Shown: positions 48,821 to 58,503, counted from the stretch's first letter. The stretch is 64,000 nucleotides of DNA from Pseudomonadota bacterium (GCA_020161575.1 JAIUNR010000001.1:62001-126000), one strand, 5' to 3'. Program-made: numbers and translations. The notes: generated by a model from the sequence alone, not told the origin.

Positions 48821-50230
48821 TCACCCGATCTGCCGGATATCCACGAACCGACCCGCGATCGCCGCCGCCGCCGCCATCTGCGGCGAGACGAGATGCGTGC
48901 GGCCCTTGAAGCCCTGCCGTCCCTCGAAATTGCGGTTCGAGGTCGAGGCGCAGCGCTGTCCGGGCTTCAGCTGGTCGGGGTTCATGCCGAGGCACATGGA
49001 GCAGCCCGGCTCGCGCCACTGGAAGCCGGCAGCGAGGAAGACCTTGTCCAGCCCCTCGGCCTCGGCCTGTTCCTTCACGAGGCCGGAGCCCGGCACCACC
49101 ATCGCATAGGCGAGGCGGTTCGAGATTTTCTTGCCTTCGAGGATTTTCGCGGCGGCGCGCAGATCCTCGATGCGCCCGTTCGTGCACGAGCCGATCCAGA
49201 CCACGTCGAGTTCCACATCGGTCATCTTCGTGCCGGCATCGAGGCCCATATAGGCGAGCGCGCGGATCTTCGATTCGCGCTTGACCTCATCGGCGATGGA
49301 GGAGGGGTCGGGTACCGTGCCGGTGATCGCGATCACATCCTCGGGGCTCGTGCCCCAGGAGACGATCGGCGGCAGGTTGTTGGCGTCGAGCTTCACCACG
49401 CGGTCGAAATGCGCGCCCGCGTCGGTCTTCAGCGTTTCCCAGTACTTCACGGCCTGATCCCAGGCGGCGCCCTTGGGGGCCTTGGGACGATCCTTCAGAT
49501 AGGCGAAGGTCTTGGCGTCCGGCGCGATGAGGCCGGCGCGCGCGCCACCCTCGATCGTCATGTTGCAGACGGTCATGCGGCCTTCCATCGAGAGCGCCTC
49601 GATGGCCGAACCCGCGAATTCGATCACCGAGCCGGTTCCGCCGGCGGTGCCGATCTCGCCGATGATCGCGAGTACGATATCTTTGGCGGTGACGCCGCCC
49701 TGAAGCGTGCCATCCACCTGCACCAGCATGTTCTTGGCTTTTTTCTGGATCAGGGTCTGGGTCGCGAGGACATGCTCGACCTCGGAGGTGCCGATGCCAT
49801 GCGCCAGCGCGCCGAAGGCGCCATGCGTCGAAGTGTGGCTGTCGCCGCAGACGATGGTGGTGCCCGGAAGGGTGAAGCCCTGCTCGGGGCCGATGACATG
49901 GACGATACCCTGACGCTTGTCGCGCTCGGAATAATATTCGACACCGAAATGCTTGGCGTTCTGCGCCAGGGTCTCGACCTGGATGCGGCTTTCCTCCTCC
50001 TCAATGCCCTTGGAGCGATCGGAGGTCGGCACGTTGTGATCGACGACGGCCAGGGTCTTTTCCGGCGCGCGGACCTTGCGGCCTGTCATGCGCAGGCCCT
50101 CGAAGGCCTGCGGCGAGGTGACTTCATGGACAAGATGGCGGTCAATATAGAGGAGGCACGTTCCATCCGCCTGACGATCGACCACATGGTCGTCGAAGAT
50201 CTTGTCGTAGAGGGTGGTGGGCGCGCTCAT
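48821..50230 (-). CDS. leuC: 3-isopropylmalate dehydratase large subunit
   Basis: The 469-residue subunit carries the [4Fe-4S] cluster that isomerises 2- to 3-isopropylmalate. Cluster cysteines are in WIGSCTNGR and [13 protein letters not shown]; other marks are [37 protein letters not shown] and [11 protein letters not shown] chose ATG 50230 ([13 protein letters not shown]) because AAGGAG lies nine bases upstream; ATG 50239 would leave no spacing to that site. Confidence 0.97.
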   Translation of the reverse strand: MSAPTTLYDKIFDDHVVDRQADGTCLLYIDRHLVHEVTSPQAFEGLRMTGRKVRAPEKTLAVVDHNVPTSDRSKGIEEEESRIQVETLAQNAKHFGVEYYSERDKRQGIVHVIGPEQGFTLPGTTIVCGDSHTSTHGAFGALAHGIGTSEVEHVLATQTLIQKKAKNMLVQVDGTLQGGVTAKDIVLAIIGEIGTAGGTGSVIEFAGSAIEALSMEGRMTVCNMTIEGGARAGLIAPDAKTFAYLKDRPKAPKGAAWDQAVKYWETLKTDAGAHFDRVVKLDANNLPPIVSWGTSPEDVIAITGTVPDPSSIADEVKRESKIRALAYMGLDAGTKMTDVELDVVWIGSCTNGRIEDLRAAAKILEGKKISNRLAYAMVVPGSGLVKEQAEAEGLDKVFLAAGFQWREPGCSMCLGMNPDQLKPGQRCASTSNRNFEGRQGFKGRTHLVSPQMAAAAAIAGRFVDIRQIG

Positions 50231-50457
50231 CGCATTCATCTCCTTCGGGCGCGGAACTCATCCGCTGCCGGCGCGTTCTCTCATCCGCATCCGGCCAATC
50301 TGGCGGGTTTTAGGGGAAAGGGCGCCGCCTTACCAGTCCCTTGTTGACATGCAGACACAACGGCGTGTGAGGCGCGCGTATTCGACGTTTTTTTAGCGGA
50401 TCCGCCGCTATTCGCCGCGCGGTGAAAGGTGTATAAGCCGCGCCGCGATGCAAGATG

Positions 50458-50490
50458 AAACCACTTCTTCCATGAGGCGTGGTGGTTTTT
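50458..50490 (+). repeat. Terminator-like hairpin in front of kup
   Basis: AAACCAC (50458-50464) pairs perfectly with GTGGTTT (50482-50488) and runs into T5. It ends 31 bases before the kup start, so it may be a leader attenuator rather than an end-of-gene terminator. The loop is long (17 bases). Confidence 0.5.
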
Positions 50491-50521
50491 GCGTGATCCG
50501 ATTGCTCGCCCGGAGCCTTTT

Positions 50522-52462
50522 ATGAGCCAATCCGCCGTGTCCGAGGCCGTCCATTCCCGGCCTGATTCCCACGAACATGATCCCAATCCCAAGGGTTTCA
50601 AGCGCAACCTGGCGCTTGCCATCGGTTCTGTGGGTGTCGTCTATGGCGATATCGGGACCTCACCGCTCTATGCGCTGAAGGAATCAATCCATCACGCCGC
50701 CAAGGACGGTCTTGAGCGGAGCGAGGTGATCGGAATCGTTTCGCTGCTGATCTGGGCAGTGATCGTCGTGGTGACGATCAAATATGTCATTTTCATCATG
50801 CGCGCCGACAACAAGGGCGAAGGCGGCACCTTGTCGCTGATGGCTTTGGCGCAGAAGGCTTTCGGACGGCGGTCGCTGCCGATTTTCCTGCTCGGCGTGC
50901 TGGGCGCGGCCCTGTTCTACGGTGATTCGATCATCACCCCGGCGATTTCGGTGCTCTCCGCGGTCGAGGGCTTGAAACTCGTCACGCCGGTCTTCGCGGA
51001 CCAATGGAACGTGATGATGCTGGCAATCGCCATCCTTTTCTTGCTTTTCCTTGTCCAGAGCCGCGGCACGGAAAGCGTCGCCCGCTTCTTCGGCCCGATC
51101 ATGGTCTTGTGGTTCGGGGTGCTGGGCGCGCTCGGTATCATGCATATCAGCGATGATCTCGGCATTCTCGCGGCCTTCAATCCCTATTATGCGGCGCAAT
51201 TTGTCGCCGGCCACGGCGTTATCGGCCTTCTGGTCCTGGGTTCGGTGTTCCTCGCCGTCACCGGGGCCGAGGCGCTCTATGCCGATATGGGGCATTTCGG
51301 CCGCTTTCCGATTCGCGCGGCCTGGCTGTTCTTTGTCTTTCCGGCCCTCACACTGAATTATCTCGGCCAGGGTGCGTTCGTTCTCAAGAATATCGGCGAT
51401 CACCGCGCCATCGAGAATCCCTTCTTCCTGCTGGCCCCGGAATGGGCGGTTCTGCCGCTTGTTATTCTTTCTGGGCTCGCCACCATCATCGCGAGCCAGG
51501 CGGTGATTACCGGCGCCTTCTCGCTCACGCAGCAGGCGGTTCAGCTCGGGCTGCTGCCGCGTATCGAGATCCGCCATACATCCGAGACGACGCTGGGGCA
51601 GATCTATATTCCCCAGGTGAACCGCCTTCTGGCTGTTGGCGTTTTCGTTCTTGTTCTCGCCTTCAAGAATTCTAGCGCGCTCGCTTCGGCCTACGGCATC
51701 GCCGTGACTGGCGCGATGCTTGCCGATACCGGCCTGTTCTTCATCGTCGCGCTGCTGGTGTGGAAATGGCAGCCCTGGCGCGTGGCTTTGTTCGGCGTGC
51801 CGTTTCTCGCCATTGATCTCGTCTTCTTCGGCGCCAATTGCCTGAAGATTCCCGAAGGCGCCTATATGCCGCTGCTCTTCGGCGCTTTCCTGATGCTGCT
51901 GATGTGGACCTGGGTGCGCGGCACCCGCATCGTCTACGAGAAATCCCGCCGCGATTCGGTGCCGCTCGGCGAGCTGATCAAGATGCTGGAAAAGTCGAAG
52001 CCTGTCCGCGTCGCAGGCACGGCGGTTTTCCTCACTTCGGACCCGGATACCGCCCCCGGTGCGCTGCTGCATAACCTCAAGCACAACAAGGTCTTGCACA
52101 AGCGCAACATCATCATGACGATCAACACCGTGCCGAGCCCGCGCGTGGCGGAAAACGACAAGCTCATCATCGAGGATTTGTCCGAGGACGTGAAGAAAAT
52201 CATCGTCAAGGTTGGCTATATGGAAACCCCGCATGTGCCGCATTTCCTCGCGCTGGCGCGGCGGCGGGGGCTTGATTTCGATATCATGCAGACCTCGTTC
52301 TTCCTCGGCAAACGCACGATCAAGGCCGCGGCTGATTCCGGCATGCCGCTCTGGCAGGACAATCTTTTCATCTTCCTCTCGCGCACGGCCGCGAACGCGA
52401 CCGACTTCTTCCACATCCCGACCGGGCGCGTGGTCGAACTTGGCGCACAGGTAACGGTGTAG
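50522..52462 (+). CDS. kup: Low-affinity potassium uptake protein Kup
   Basis: The 646-residue transporter brings in K+ with protons. It has about 12 transmembrane helices in the first 450 residues, beginning with the family signature ALAIGSVGVVYGDIGTSPLYALKE. Other family marks are YGDSIITPAISVLSAVEGL, GAEALYADMGHFGRFPIR and a C-terminal cytoplasmic domain of about 180 residues (SDPDTAPGALLHNLKHNKVLHKRN). ATG 50522 has CGGAG before it; an in-frame TTG at 50489 is unlikely. Confidence 0.95.
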   Translation: MSQSAVSEAVHSRPDSHEHDPNPKGFKRNLALAIGSVGVVYGDIGTSPLYALKESIHHAAKDGLERSEVIGIVSLLIWAVIVVVTIKYVIFIMRADNKGEGGTLSLMALAQKAFGRRSLPIFLLGVLGAALFYGDSIITPAISVLSAVEGLKLVTPVFADQWNVMMLAIAILFLLFLVQSRGTESVARFFGPIMVLWFGVLGALGIMHISDDLGILAAFNPYYAAQFVAGHGVIGLLVLGSVFLAVTGAEALYADMGHFGRFPIRAAWLFFVFPALTLNYLGQGAFVLKNIGDHRAIENPFFLLAPEWAVLPLVILSGLATIIASQAVITGAFSLTQQAVQLGLLPRIEIRHTSETTLGQIYIPQVNRLLAVGVFVLVLAFKNSSALASAYGIAVTGAMLADTGLFFIVALLVWKWQPWRVALFGVPFLAIDLVFFGANCLKIPEGAYMPLLFGAFLMLLMWTWVRGTRIVYEKSRRDSVPLGELIKMLEKSKPVRVAGTAVFLTSDPDTAPGALLHNLKHNKVLHKRNIIMTINTVPSPRVAENDKLIIEDLSEDVKKIIVKVGYMETPHVPHFLALARRRGLDFDIMQTSFFLGKRTIKAAADSGMPLWQDNLFIFLSRTAANATDFFHIPTGRVVELGAQVTV

Positions 52463-52518
52463 CGCTTCTTGCCTTCGTGATTTCTCCTTGCCACTCTCGC
52501 GGAGGCAAGGAGACACGC

Positions 52519-53571
52519 ATGGACAAGAACAAGCTGGAAGCTTTGCGCCAGCGCTTCGGCAAGGCCGAGGCGAATGACGTTCACGACCCGGAATTCCGCA
52601 AGGTCGTGGACCTGCTCTTCACCGGCAAGGGCAGAAGGGCAAAGCCCTATGAGGGTATTTCCACCTTCCTCGATGCGCCGATGCGCCCGGATGCCGCGAA
52701 AAGCGGCGATTTCACCGGGATCGATATTCCCTTGATCGGCGTGCCGATGGATCTCGGCGTCACGCACAGGCCCGGCTCGCGGCTGGGGCCGCGCGCGGTG
52801 CGGCAAATCGAGCGGATCGGCCCCTATCACGAGGTTCACCGCATCGTGCCCATCGCGGAATTCGGTGTCGTGGATATCGGCGATGTGCCGATGCGTTCGC
52901 GCTTTTCGCTGGAGGAAAGCCACGAGGATATCGAGGCCTTCTACCGGCCCATCGCCGAGGCGGGCCTGCGTCCCGTCACGATCGGCGGCGATCATTCGAT
53001 TTCCTATCCGATCCTCAAGGCGCTCGGCGCGAAGCAGCCGTTGGGCATGATCCATATCGACGCCCATTGCGATACATCGGCGCCCTTCGAGGGATCGCGC
53101 TTCCATCATGGCGGGCCGTTCCGGCAGGCGGTGCTGGACGGCGTGCTGGACCCGGAGCGCGTCATCCAGATCGGCATCCGCGGCAATGCGGAGTTCTTGT
53201 GGGAGTTTTCCTATGCATCCGGCATGACAATCATCCATGCCGAGGAGTTCCACCGCCTCGGCGTCGATGCCACGATCGCGAAAATGCGCGATGTCGTCGG
53301 CAATGGACCGACCTATATCTCCTTCGATGTCGACAGCCTCGATCCGGCTTTCGCGCCGGGAACGGGTACGCCGGAAGTGGGTGGACTTTCCTCGCGCGAG
53401 ACAATGGCCTTGCTCCGGGGGGCGGCGGGGCTGGATATTGTCGGCGGCGATGTTGTCGAGGTCGCGCCGCAATACGATGCGACGACAAATACCGCGCAGG
53501 CCGGCGCGCAGATGCTGTTCGAGATCGTGAGCCTGGTCGCCCTGGCTTTGCGTAAGACCGGGGGGCGTTGA
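52519..53571 (+). CDS. Ureohydrolase (agmatinase/guanidino-acid hydrolase family)
   Basis: The 350-residue protein has all binuclear-metal motifs of the arginase family: GGDHSISYPILKAL, MIHIDAHCDTSAPFEG and SFDVDSLDPAFAPGTGTPEVGGLSSRE. It releases urea from a guanidino compound. An N-terminal region of about 60 residues (LRQRFGKAEANDVHDPEFRK, YEGISTFLDAPMRPD) goes beyond E. coli SpeB and resembles agmatinase/guanidinobutyrase/guanidinopropionase-type enzymes, so the substrate is undecided. GGAGGCAAGGAGACACGC precedes ATG 52519. No decarboxylase gene is near. Confidence 0.88.
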   Translation: MDKNKLEALRQRFGKAEANDVHDPEFRKVVDLLFTGKGRRAKPYEGISTFLDAPMRPDAAKSGDFTGIDIPLIGVPMDLGVTHRPGSRLGPRAVRQIERIGPYHEVHRIVPIAEFGVVDIGDVPMRSRFSLEESHEDIEAFYRPIAEAGLRPVTIGGDHSISYPILKALGAKQPLGMIHIDAHCDTSAPFEGSRFHHGGPFRQAVLDGVLDPERVIQIGIRGNAEFLWEFSYASGMTIIHAEEFHRLGVDATIAKMRDVVGNGPTYISFDVDSLDPAFAPGTGTPEVGGLSSRETMALLRGAAGLDIVGGDVVEVAPQYDATTNTAQAGAQMLFEIVSLVALALRKTGGR

Positions 53572-53699
53572 AGCCTTTTCTGGTCAAGCGCCCTAGATTC
53601 AGAAACGAGTCTCGCGGCGTATTTCCGCGCGACCCTGTCCCAGAAACCAACCCGCATCCCCGCTGGCGGCATGAACTTCTTCTCAGAGAGCGGCGGCAA

Positions 53700-54572
53700 T
53701 TATTTCAGTATTTCCGCGATTGCCTGGCGGAAATCGGGCGCGATTTCCTCGCGTGCCAGTGCATAGGCGACATTGGCGGAGAGAAAGCCCAGCTTCGAGC
53801 CCGTATCGTAGACCTTGCCATCGAAATGCACGGCGTGGAACGGCTCGCTCTTCGCAAGCGTCAGCATGGAATCGGTGAGCTGGATCTCGCCGCCCGCGCC
53901 CTTGGCCTGTTTTTCGAGCAGATCGAAAATACCGGGCTGGAGGATATAGCGGCCGGAAATCGCCAGATTGGACGGCGCGGTTCCCTTGGCCGGCTTCTCC
54001 ACCATCGCGTTGATCTTCGCGACCTTTTCCGAAGAGCCGCCGACATCGACAATGCCGTATTGATGCGTCTCGTCATCGCGTACGGAATAGACGCCGATCA
54101 TGTTGCCGCCGGTCTTCTCGTAGCCGTCGATCATCTGCCTGAGGCAGGGAACCGCGCCGAGATGCAGCATATCCGGCAGCAGCAGCGCGAAGGGTTCATC
54201 TCCCACGATATCGCGCGCGCACCAGACCGCATGGCCGAGGCCGAGCGGCTCCTGCTGGCGGGTGAAGCTGGTCGCGCCGGCTTTGGGCGTATCTTCCTCG
54301 AGCTGGGCAAGCTCGGTCCATTTGTTGCGCCCGCGCAAGGTAGCTTCAAGCTCGTACTGGCGATCGAAATGATCCTCGATGATGTGCTTGTTGCGGCCCG
54401 TGACAAAGATGAAATGCTCGATCCCCGCCTCGCGGGCTTCATCCACCACATGCTGGATGACCGGACGATCCACCACCGTCAGCATTTCCTTGGGCATGGC
54501 CTTGGTCGCCGGCAGGAACCGGGTGCCAAGCCCCGCGACCGGGAAAACCGCCTTGCGAACTTTCTTCATCAT
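53700..54572 (-). CDS. galU: UTP-glucose-1-phosphate uridylyltransferase
   Basis: The 290-residue enzyme makes UDP-glucose from UTP and glucose 1-phosphate. It shows the nucleotidyltransferase start KAVFPVAGLGTRFLPATKAMPKEML, then IQHVVDEAREAGIE, LGLGHAVWCARD, FALLLPDMLH and VEKPAKG. ATG 54572 with AGGAAACGGA before it gives family length; a longer frame upstream lacks similarity. It is divergent from galE over 131 bases, an arrangement that lets both UDP-sugar genes share control. Confidence 0.96.
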   Translation of the reverse strand: MMKKVRKAVFPVAGLGTRFLPATKAMPKEMLTVVDRPVIQHVVDEAREAGIEHFIFVTGRNKHIIEDHFDRQYELEATLRGRNKWTELAQLEEDTPKAGATSFTRQQEPLGLGHAVWCARDIVGDEPFALLLPDMLHLGAVPCLRQMIDGYEKTGGNMIGVYSVRDDETHQYGIVDVGGSSEKVAKINAMVEKPAKGTAPSNLAISGRYILQPGIFDLLEKQAKGAGGEIQLTDSMLTLAKSEPFHAVHFDGKVYDTGSKLGFLSANVAYALAREEIAPDFRQAIAEILK

Positions 54573-54703
54573 TCCGTTTCCTATTCGTGGGTAGTACACA
54601 GACGCGTTACACGACGCAGCGGCGCGATCCAAGCCGGTTCCCCCTTAACGCGGGTTGAACCAGCAGGATCGCGGTCTTCTATTGCAGAGGAAAAGGACAT
54701 TTC

Positions 54704-55690
54704 ATGACAATTCTGGTTACCGGCGGCGCGGGGTATATCGGCTCGCACATGGTGCTGGCGCTTGCTGATCGCGGCGAGAAGGTCGTGGTGATCGACAATC
54801 TCTCCACCGGCTTTCCCTGGGCGCTGCCCCCGAATGTCACCTTGCGCGGTGGCGACATGGGCGACACGGCCTTCGTGCAGGCGGTAATCGAGGAGTTCGG
54901 CGTCACCGAGATCGCGCATTTCGCGGCGAAGATCGTGGTGCCGGAATCGGTTGCGAACCCGATGCTTTATTACGGCAATAACACCGCCAAGAGCCGCGCG
55001 CTGATCGACACCGCGATCCGCTCAGGCGTCAAGCGCTTCATCTTTTCCTCCACCGCCGCCGTCTATGGCGACGTTTCCGGCGATCCCGTCGGCGAGGACC
55101 TCGCCCCTGCGCCGGTTTCCCCCTATGGCCGCTCGAAGCTGATGACGGAGTGGATGCTCGAGGATGCGGCGCGCGCGCATGATTTCCGCTTCATCGCGCT
55201 GCGTTATTTCAATGTCGCCGGCGCTGATCCGCAGGGGCGCTCGGGCCAATCCACGCCCAATGCCACGCATCTCATCAAGGTGGCGGTGCAGACCGCGCTC
55301 GGCCAGCGCAAGGCGATGGATATTTTCGGCACCGATTATCCCACGCGCGACGGTTCGTGCATCCGCGACTATATCCATGTCACCGATCTCGCGACCGCCC
55401 ATGTCGACGCGCTCGGCTATTTGAGGAACGGCGGCGAGAGCATGATCCTCAATTGCGGCTATGGCCAGGGCTTTTCGGTGCTCGAAGTGGTCGATGTCGT
55501 GCGCAAGGTCACCGGCGTCGATTTCATCGCGAACCGCGTGCCGCGCCGCCCCGGCGACCCCGCCACCATCGTCGCGAAATCGGACAAGATCCGCCAGGTT
55601 CTCGGCTGGAAGCCGCGGCATGACGATCTTGAGCAAATCGTCCGGCAGGCCCATGCCTGGGAGCGCCATCTTATCGCGCGCAATTCCTGA
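54704..55690 (+). CDS. galE: UDP-glucose 4-epimerase
   Basis: The 328-residue short-chain dehydrogenase interconverts UDP-glucose and UDP-galactose using bound NAD. The Rossmann motif VTGGAGYIGSHM (5-16), the catalytic region FSSTAAVYGD with Ser/Thr and the YGRSKLMTEW YxxxK motif are intact, as are RYFNVAGAD and DGSCIRDYIHVTDLA. AGGACATTTC precedes ATG 54704. It works with GalU to supply galactose for LPS or polysaccharides. Confidence 0.95.
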   Translation: MTILVTGGAGYIGSHMVLALADRGEKVVVIDNLSTGFPWALPPNVTLRGGDMGDTAFVQAVIEEFGVTEIAHFAAKIVVPESVANPMLYYGNNTAKSRALIDTAIRSGVKRFIFSSTAAVYGDVSGDPVGEDLAPAPVSPYGRSKLMTEWMLEDAARAHDFRFIALRYFNVAGADPQGRSGQSTPNATHLIKVAVQTALGQRKAMDIFGTDYPTRDGSCIRDYIHVTDLATAHVDALGYLRNGGESMILNCGYGQGFSVLEVVDVVRKVTGVDFIANRVPRRPGDPATIVAKSDKIRQVLGWKPRHDDLEQIVRQAHAWERHLIARNS

Positions 55691-55745
55691 TCGCGCCGGC
55701 TTCTGGCATGATCGTCGCCCTGATTCGTGAACCAAAAGGGCAACG

Positions 55746-56975
55746 ATGCGTATCCGTTCAAGCCTCCTGCCCGGCATTTTCGCCCTGCTGGCGGCGAGCC
55801 TGCCGATGACCGCGCCAGTTCAAGCCGCCCCCGCCGGGCCGAAGGCGAGCGCCCGGCAGGGCGACTTCGCCGGCTTCCTCGCGCGGCTCTGGCCCGATGC
55901 GCAGAAGGCGGGCATCTCGCGCAAGACCTTCGACGCCGCCTTTGCCGGCGTGACGCCCGATCCATCCATCATCGCGCTCACCAAGAAGCAGAGCGAATTC
56001 GTCAAGCCGATCTGGTCCTATCTCGACAGCGCGATTTCCGAGACGCGGCTCCAGCGGGGCCGAGAGGCGGCAGAGAAATATGCCTCCGTGCTCGCCGCGC
56101 TCGAGCGCAAATACGGCGTCGATCGCCGGGCGGTTCTGGGCGTCTGGGGCATGGAGACCAATTTCGGCTCCTTTACCGGCAATATGGACGTGATCCGCTC
56201 GCTCGCGACCCTCGCCTACAAACGTTATCGTGACGATTTCTTCCGCGATGAATTACTCATCGCGTTGAATATCCTCCAGGAAGGCCATGTCGAGCGGGCG
56301 TCCATGCGCGGCTCCTGGGCGGGGGCGATGGGGCATACCCAGTTCATGCCCTCCAGCTTCATGAAATACGCCGTCGATCACGACGGCGACGGCGCCAAGG
56401 ATATCTGGGACAACATCCCGGATGCCCTCGCCTCGACAGCGAATTATCTCGCGAGCTTCGGTTGGGAATCCGGCGTGCCCTGGGGCGTGGAGGTCACCTT
56501 GCCGCCAGGCTTCAATCTCGCTTCGGCGGAGGGCGCGCATGATTTCGCGCGCTGGGCGGAAGCCGGCATAACCCGCGCGGATGGCGCCGCCATGCCCCGC
56601 AAGGGCAAGGCGTTCCTTTATCTCCCCGCGGGGATCAAGGGGCCGACCCTGCTCGTGTCCGAGAATTACCGCGTCATCAAGAAATACAATTCCTCCGATG
56701 CCTATGCGCTCGGCGTCGCGCATCTCGGCGACAGGCTGCTCGGTGGCGGCGCCATCCGCAAGAGCTGGCCGCGCGAGGAAAAGCGCCTGTCGCTCGACGA
56801 ACTGAAGGAAACCCAGCGCCATCTCGCCGCGCTGGGTTTGCCGATCGGCAACAAGATCGACGGAAGAATCGGCGAGATCAGCCGCGATTCCGTGCGCAAG
56901 GCACAAATCCGGTTCAACCTGCCTGCGGATGGATACCCCGATGCGGCGCTTCTCCAGAAGCTGCGGAAGAAGTAA
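55746..56975 (+). CDS. Lytic murein transglycosylase, MltB type (second copy)
   Basis: The 409-residue protein has a signal peptide (SLLPGIFALLAASLPMTAPVQA) and the MltB catalytic domain with Glu137 in VWGMETNFGS. RGSWAGAMGHTQFMPSSFMKYAVDHDGDGAKD follows, and then a C-terminal peptidoglycan-binding domain (LAALGLPIGNKIDGRIGEISRDSVRKAQIRF, about 355-409, described by ends only). It is a clear paralogue of the gene at 44939 but not a recent duplicate. The SGNH hydrolase gene follows at about 96 bases on the same strand. Confidence 0.92.
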   Translation: MRIRSSLLPGIFALLAASLPMTAPVQAAPAGPKASARQGDFAGFLARLWPDAQKAGISRKTFDAAFAGVTPDPSIIALTKKQSEFVKPIWSYLDSAISETRLQRGREAAEKYASVLAALERKYGVDRRAVLGVWGMETNFGSFTGNMDVIRSLATLAYKRYRDDFFRDELLIALNILQEGHVERASMRGSWAGAMGHTQFMPSSFMKYAVDHDGDGAKDIWDNIPDALASTANYLASFGWESGVPWGVEVTLPPGFNLASAEGAHDFARWAEAGITRADGAAMPRKGKAFLYLPAGIKGPTLLVSENYRVIKKYNSSDAYALGVAHLGDRLLGGGAIRKSWPREEKRLSLDELKETQRHLAALGLPIGNKIDGRIGEISRDSVRKAQIRFNLPADGYPDAALLQKLRKK

Positions 56976-57071
56976 GCTGAAGCCTCGGCCATGGTCTCGC
57001 CTTGTTTGGGCGCGATTTCGTTCATCAGGTTCGAGGCGAGTTCAGAACGTTCAGGTGCAGGAAAGGTCGTG

Positions 57072-58265
57072 ATGGCGATCCGGCGGGTTCCGCTTGCGGC
57101 ATGGGTGTTTCCGGCTCTGCTGGGCAATGACGCATGGGCGCAGGTCGAATCCAGCGCCCGTCCCATATTGCCGCCGCCCGGCTCCTTCTTCCGCTCCACC
57201 GCCGCCCCCGCTCCCCAAGCCGCCAGCCAGACCTATCGCCCTCGTCGGCGTTACGATGTCGCGCGCCCGCAATTCATCGACGATGCCGCGCTTGGGCTGA
57301 TCATGCCCGACATCAAGCCCCCGATCGTGCAGGAGATCGATATTCCCCGCCCGGCGCTTCTGGTGATCGGCGATTCGCTCGCGGATGCGCTCGCCAGCGG
57401 GTTTTCAGCGGACCCTGCCTTCAAGAATACGTTCGCGCTCCGTCAGAAGACGGTGAGTTCCTCCGGCCTCGTGCGCGACGATTTTCACGATTGGCCCAAA
57501 ACCCTCGGAAGCCTCCTGGGCGAAACGCCACCTCCCATCGCTGTGGTCGTGATGATCGGCCTCAATGACCGGCAGGCGATCCGCGTCGGGGATACACAGC
57601 TCGAGCCTCTGAGCGATGTCTGGCGCGAATCCTATCGCAAACGCATCGATTCCATGATCGGCGCGGCACAGGCCGCCCGCCTTCCGCTCATCTGGGTCGG
57701 GCTTCCGGTGATGCGCACGCAGCGTCTCTCGACCGACCTTCAGATCATCAACGAGATGATCCGCGAGCGCGTGACGGGCGCCGGAGAAACCTTCGTCGAG
57801 ACGCTTGACGGCTTCACCGACCCCAATGGCGCCTTTGCTTTTTCCGGCCCTGACATTATCGGCGATACGGTGAGGCTGCGCGGGCCGGATGGCATTCATT
57901 TCACCCCCGCCGGGCAGCGAAAACTCGCCTTTTTCGTCGACAAGCCGCTGCGCAAGCGGACCGAGGACAAGCTGCGCCCCGATGCCAATGCCGCGATCGC
58001 GGCGCTCCCGCCGCTTCCCCTGCCAGCCCGCGAAACCCCGAAGACGAATGAGATCACCCTGCCCATACCCACGCTGCCCGCGCCGATACTGCTGCAACGC
58101 GTAGAGATCGGCGAAATCCGCCCGCTGGTTCAGGACAAGAGCGCGACAAGCCTGATCGGTGCTGGAGCCCCCGCGGCAAGCGACCCCGCGACGCGCGATC
58201 TCTTCGAGCGCGGCCTTACACCGCCCTCGCGGGCCGGGCGCGCGGATGATTTTCGCTGGCGCTAG
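57072..58265 (+). CDS. Exported SGNH/GDSL hydrolase (DUF459-like)
   Basis: The 397-residue protein has a signal peptide (RRVPLAAWVFPALLGNDAWA). After a Pro-rich linker comes an SGNH hydrolase domain: block I LLVIGDSLADALASG, the GLND block III region and block V DGIHFTPAGQRKLAF with catalytic Asp and His. A long proline-rich tail closes it. Such periplasmic proteins add or remove acyl groups on polysaccharides or peptidoglycan; the pairing with an MltB-type gene points to wall glycan. AGGAAAGG lies before ATG 57072. Confidence 0.85.
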   Translation: MAIRRVPLAAWVFPALLGNDAWAQVESSARPILPPPGSFFRSTAAPAPQAASQTYRPRRRYDVARPQFIDDAALGLIMPDIKPPIVQEIDIPRPALLVIGDSLADALASGFSADPAFKNTFALRQKTVSSSGLVRDDFHDWPKTLGSLLGETPPPIAVVVMIGLNDRQAIRVGDTQLEPLSDVWRESYRKRIDSMIGAAQAARLPLIWVGLPVMRTQRLSTDLQIINEMIRERVTGAGETFVETLDGFTDPNGAFAFSGPDIIGDTVRLRGPDGIHFTPAGQRKLAFFVDKPLRKRTEDKLRPDANAAIAALPPLPLPARETPKTNEITLPIPTLPAPILLQRVEIGEIRPLVQDKSATSLIGAGAPAASDPATRDLFERGLTPPSRAGRADDFRWR

Positions 58266-58332
58266 GTTCTCTACCCATAAAGGTGACGTGATTTCCTGTT
58301 GGCTGGTTCAAGGCTTCTTTGCAGAGGCTTTG

Positions 58333-58500
58333 ATGGCGCGCTACGACCTGAGTGAGTAGGAATGGCCTGATTGAACCGCGCTTGCCGAAAGCTTAAAAGT
58401 TCAGGCGCATCGCAACGCGCTTTGATAAACTTGCCAGAAACTTCCTCACCGCCGTCATGGTAGCATCGGCGCGTTTTTGGCTCAGAACTGATGAGACAAG
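58333..58500 (+). pseudogene. IS5-family transposase remnant with internal deletion
   Basis: Two pieces of one transposase are joined. From ATG 58333 the bases read MARYDLSE, stop, EW, then in a shifted frame (58370) IEPRLPK, the usual N-terminus MARYDLxxxEWxxIEPxLP. From about 58397 another frame reads KFRRIATRFDKLARNFLTAV and then MVASARFWLR, the usual C-terminal end of these transposases. About 200 central residues are missing. I could not find matching terminal inverted repeats. It is a dead miniature element between the SGNH gene and the outer-membrane gene. Confidence 0.78.
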
Positions 58501-58503
58501 ATC

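Noticed and set aside
50684..52516. 610-codon minus-strand ORF opposite kup
   Set aside because: Antisense shadow with repetitive charged composition; kup is certain on the other strand.
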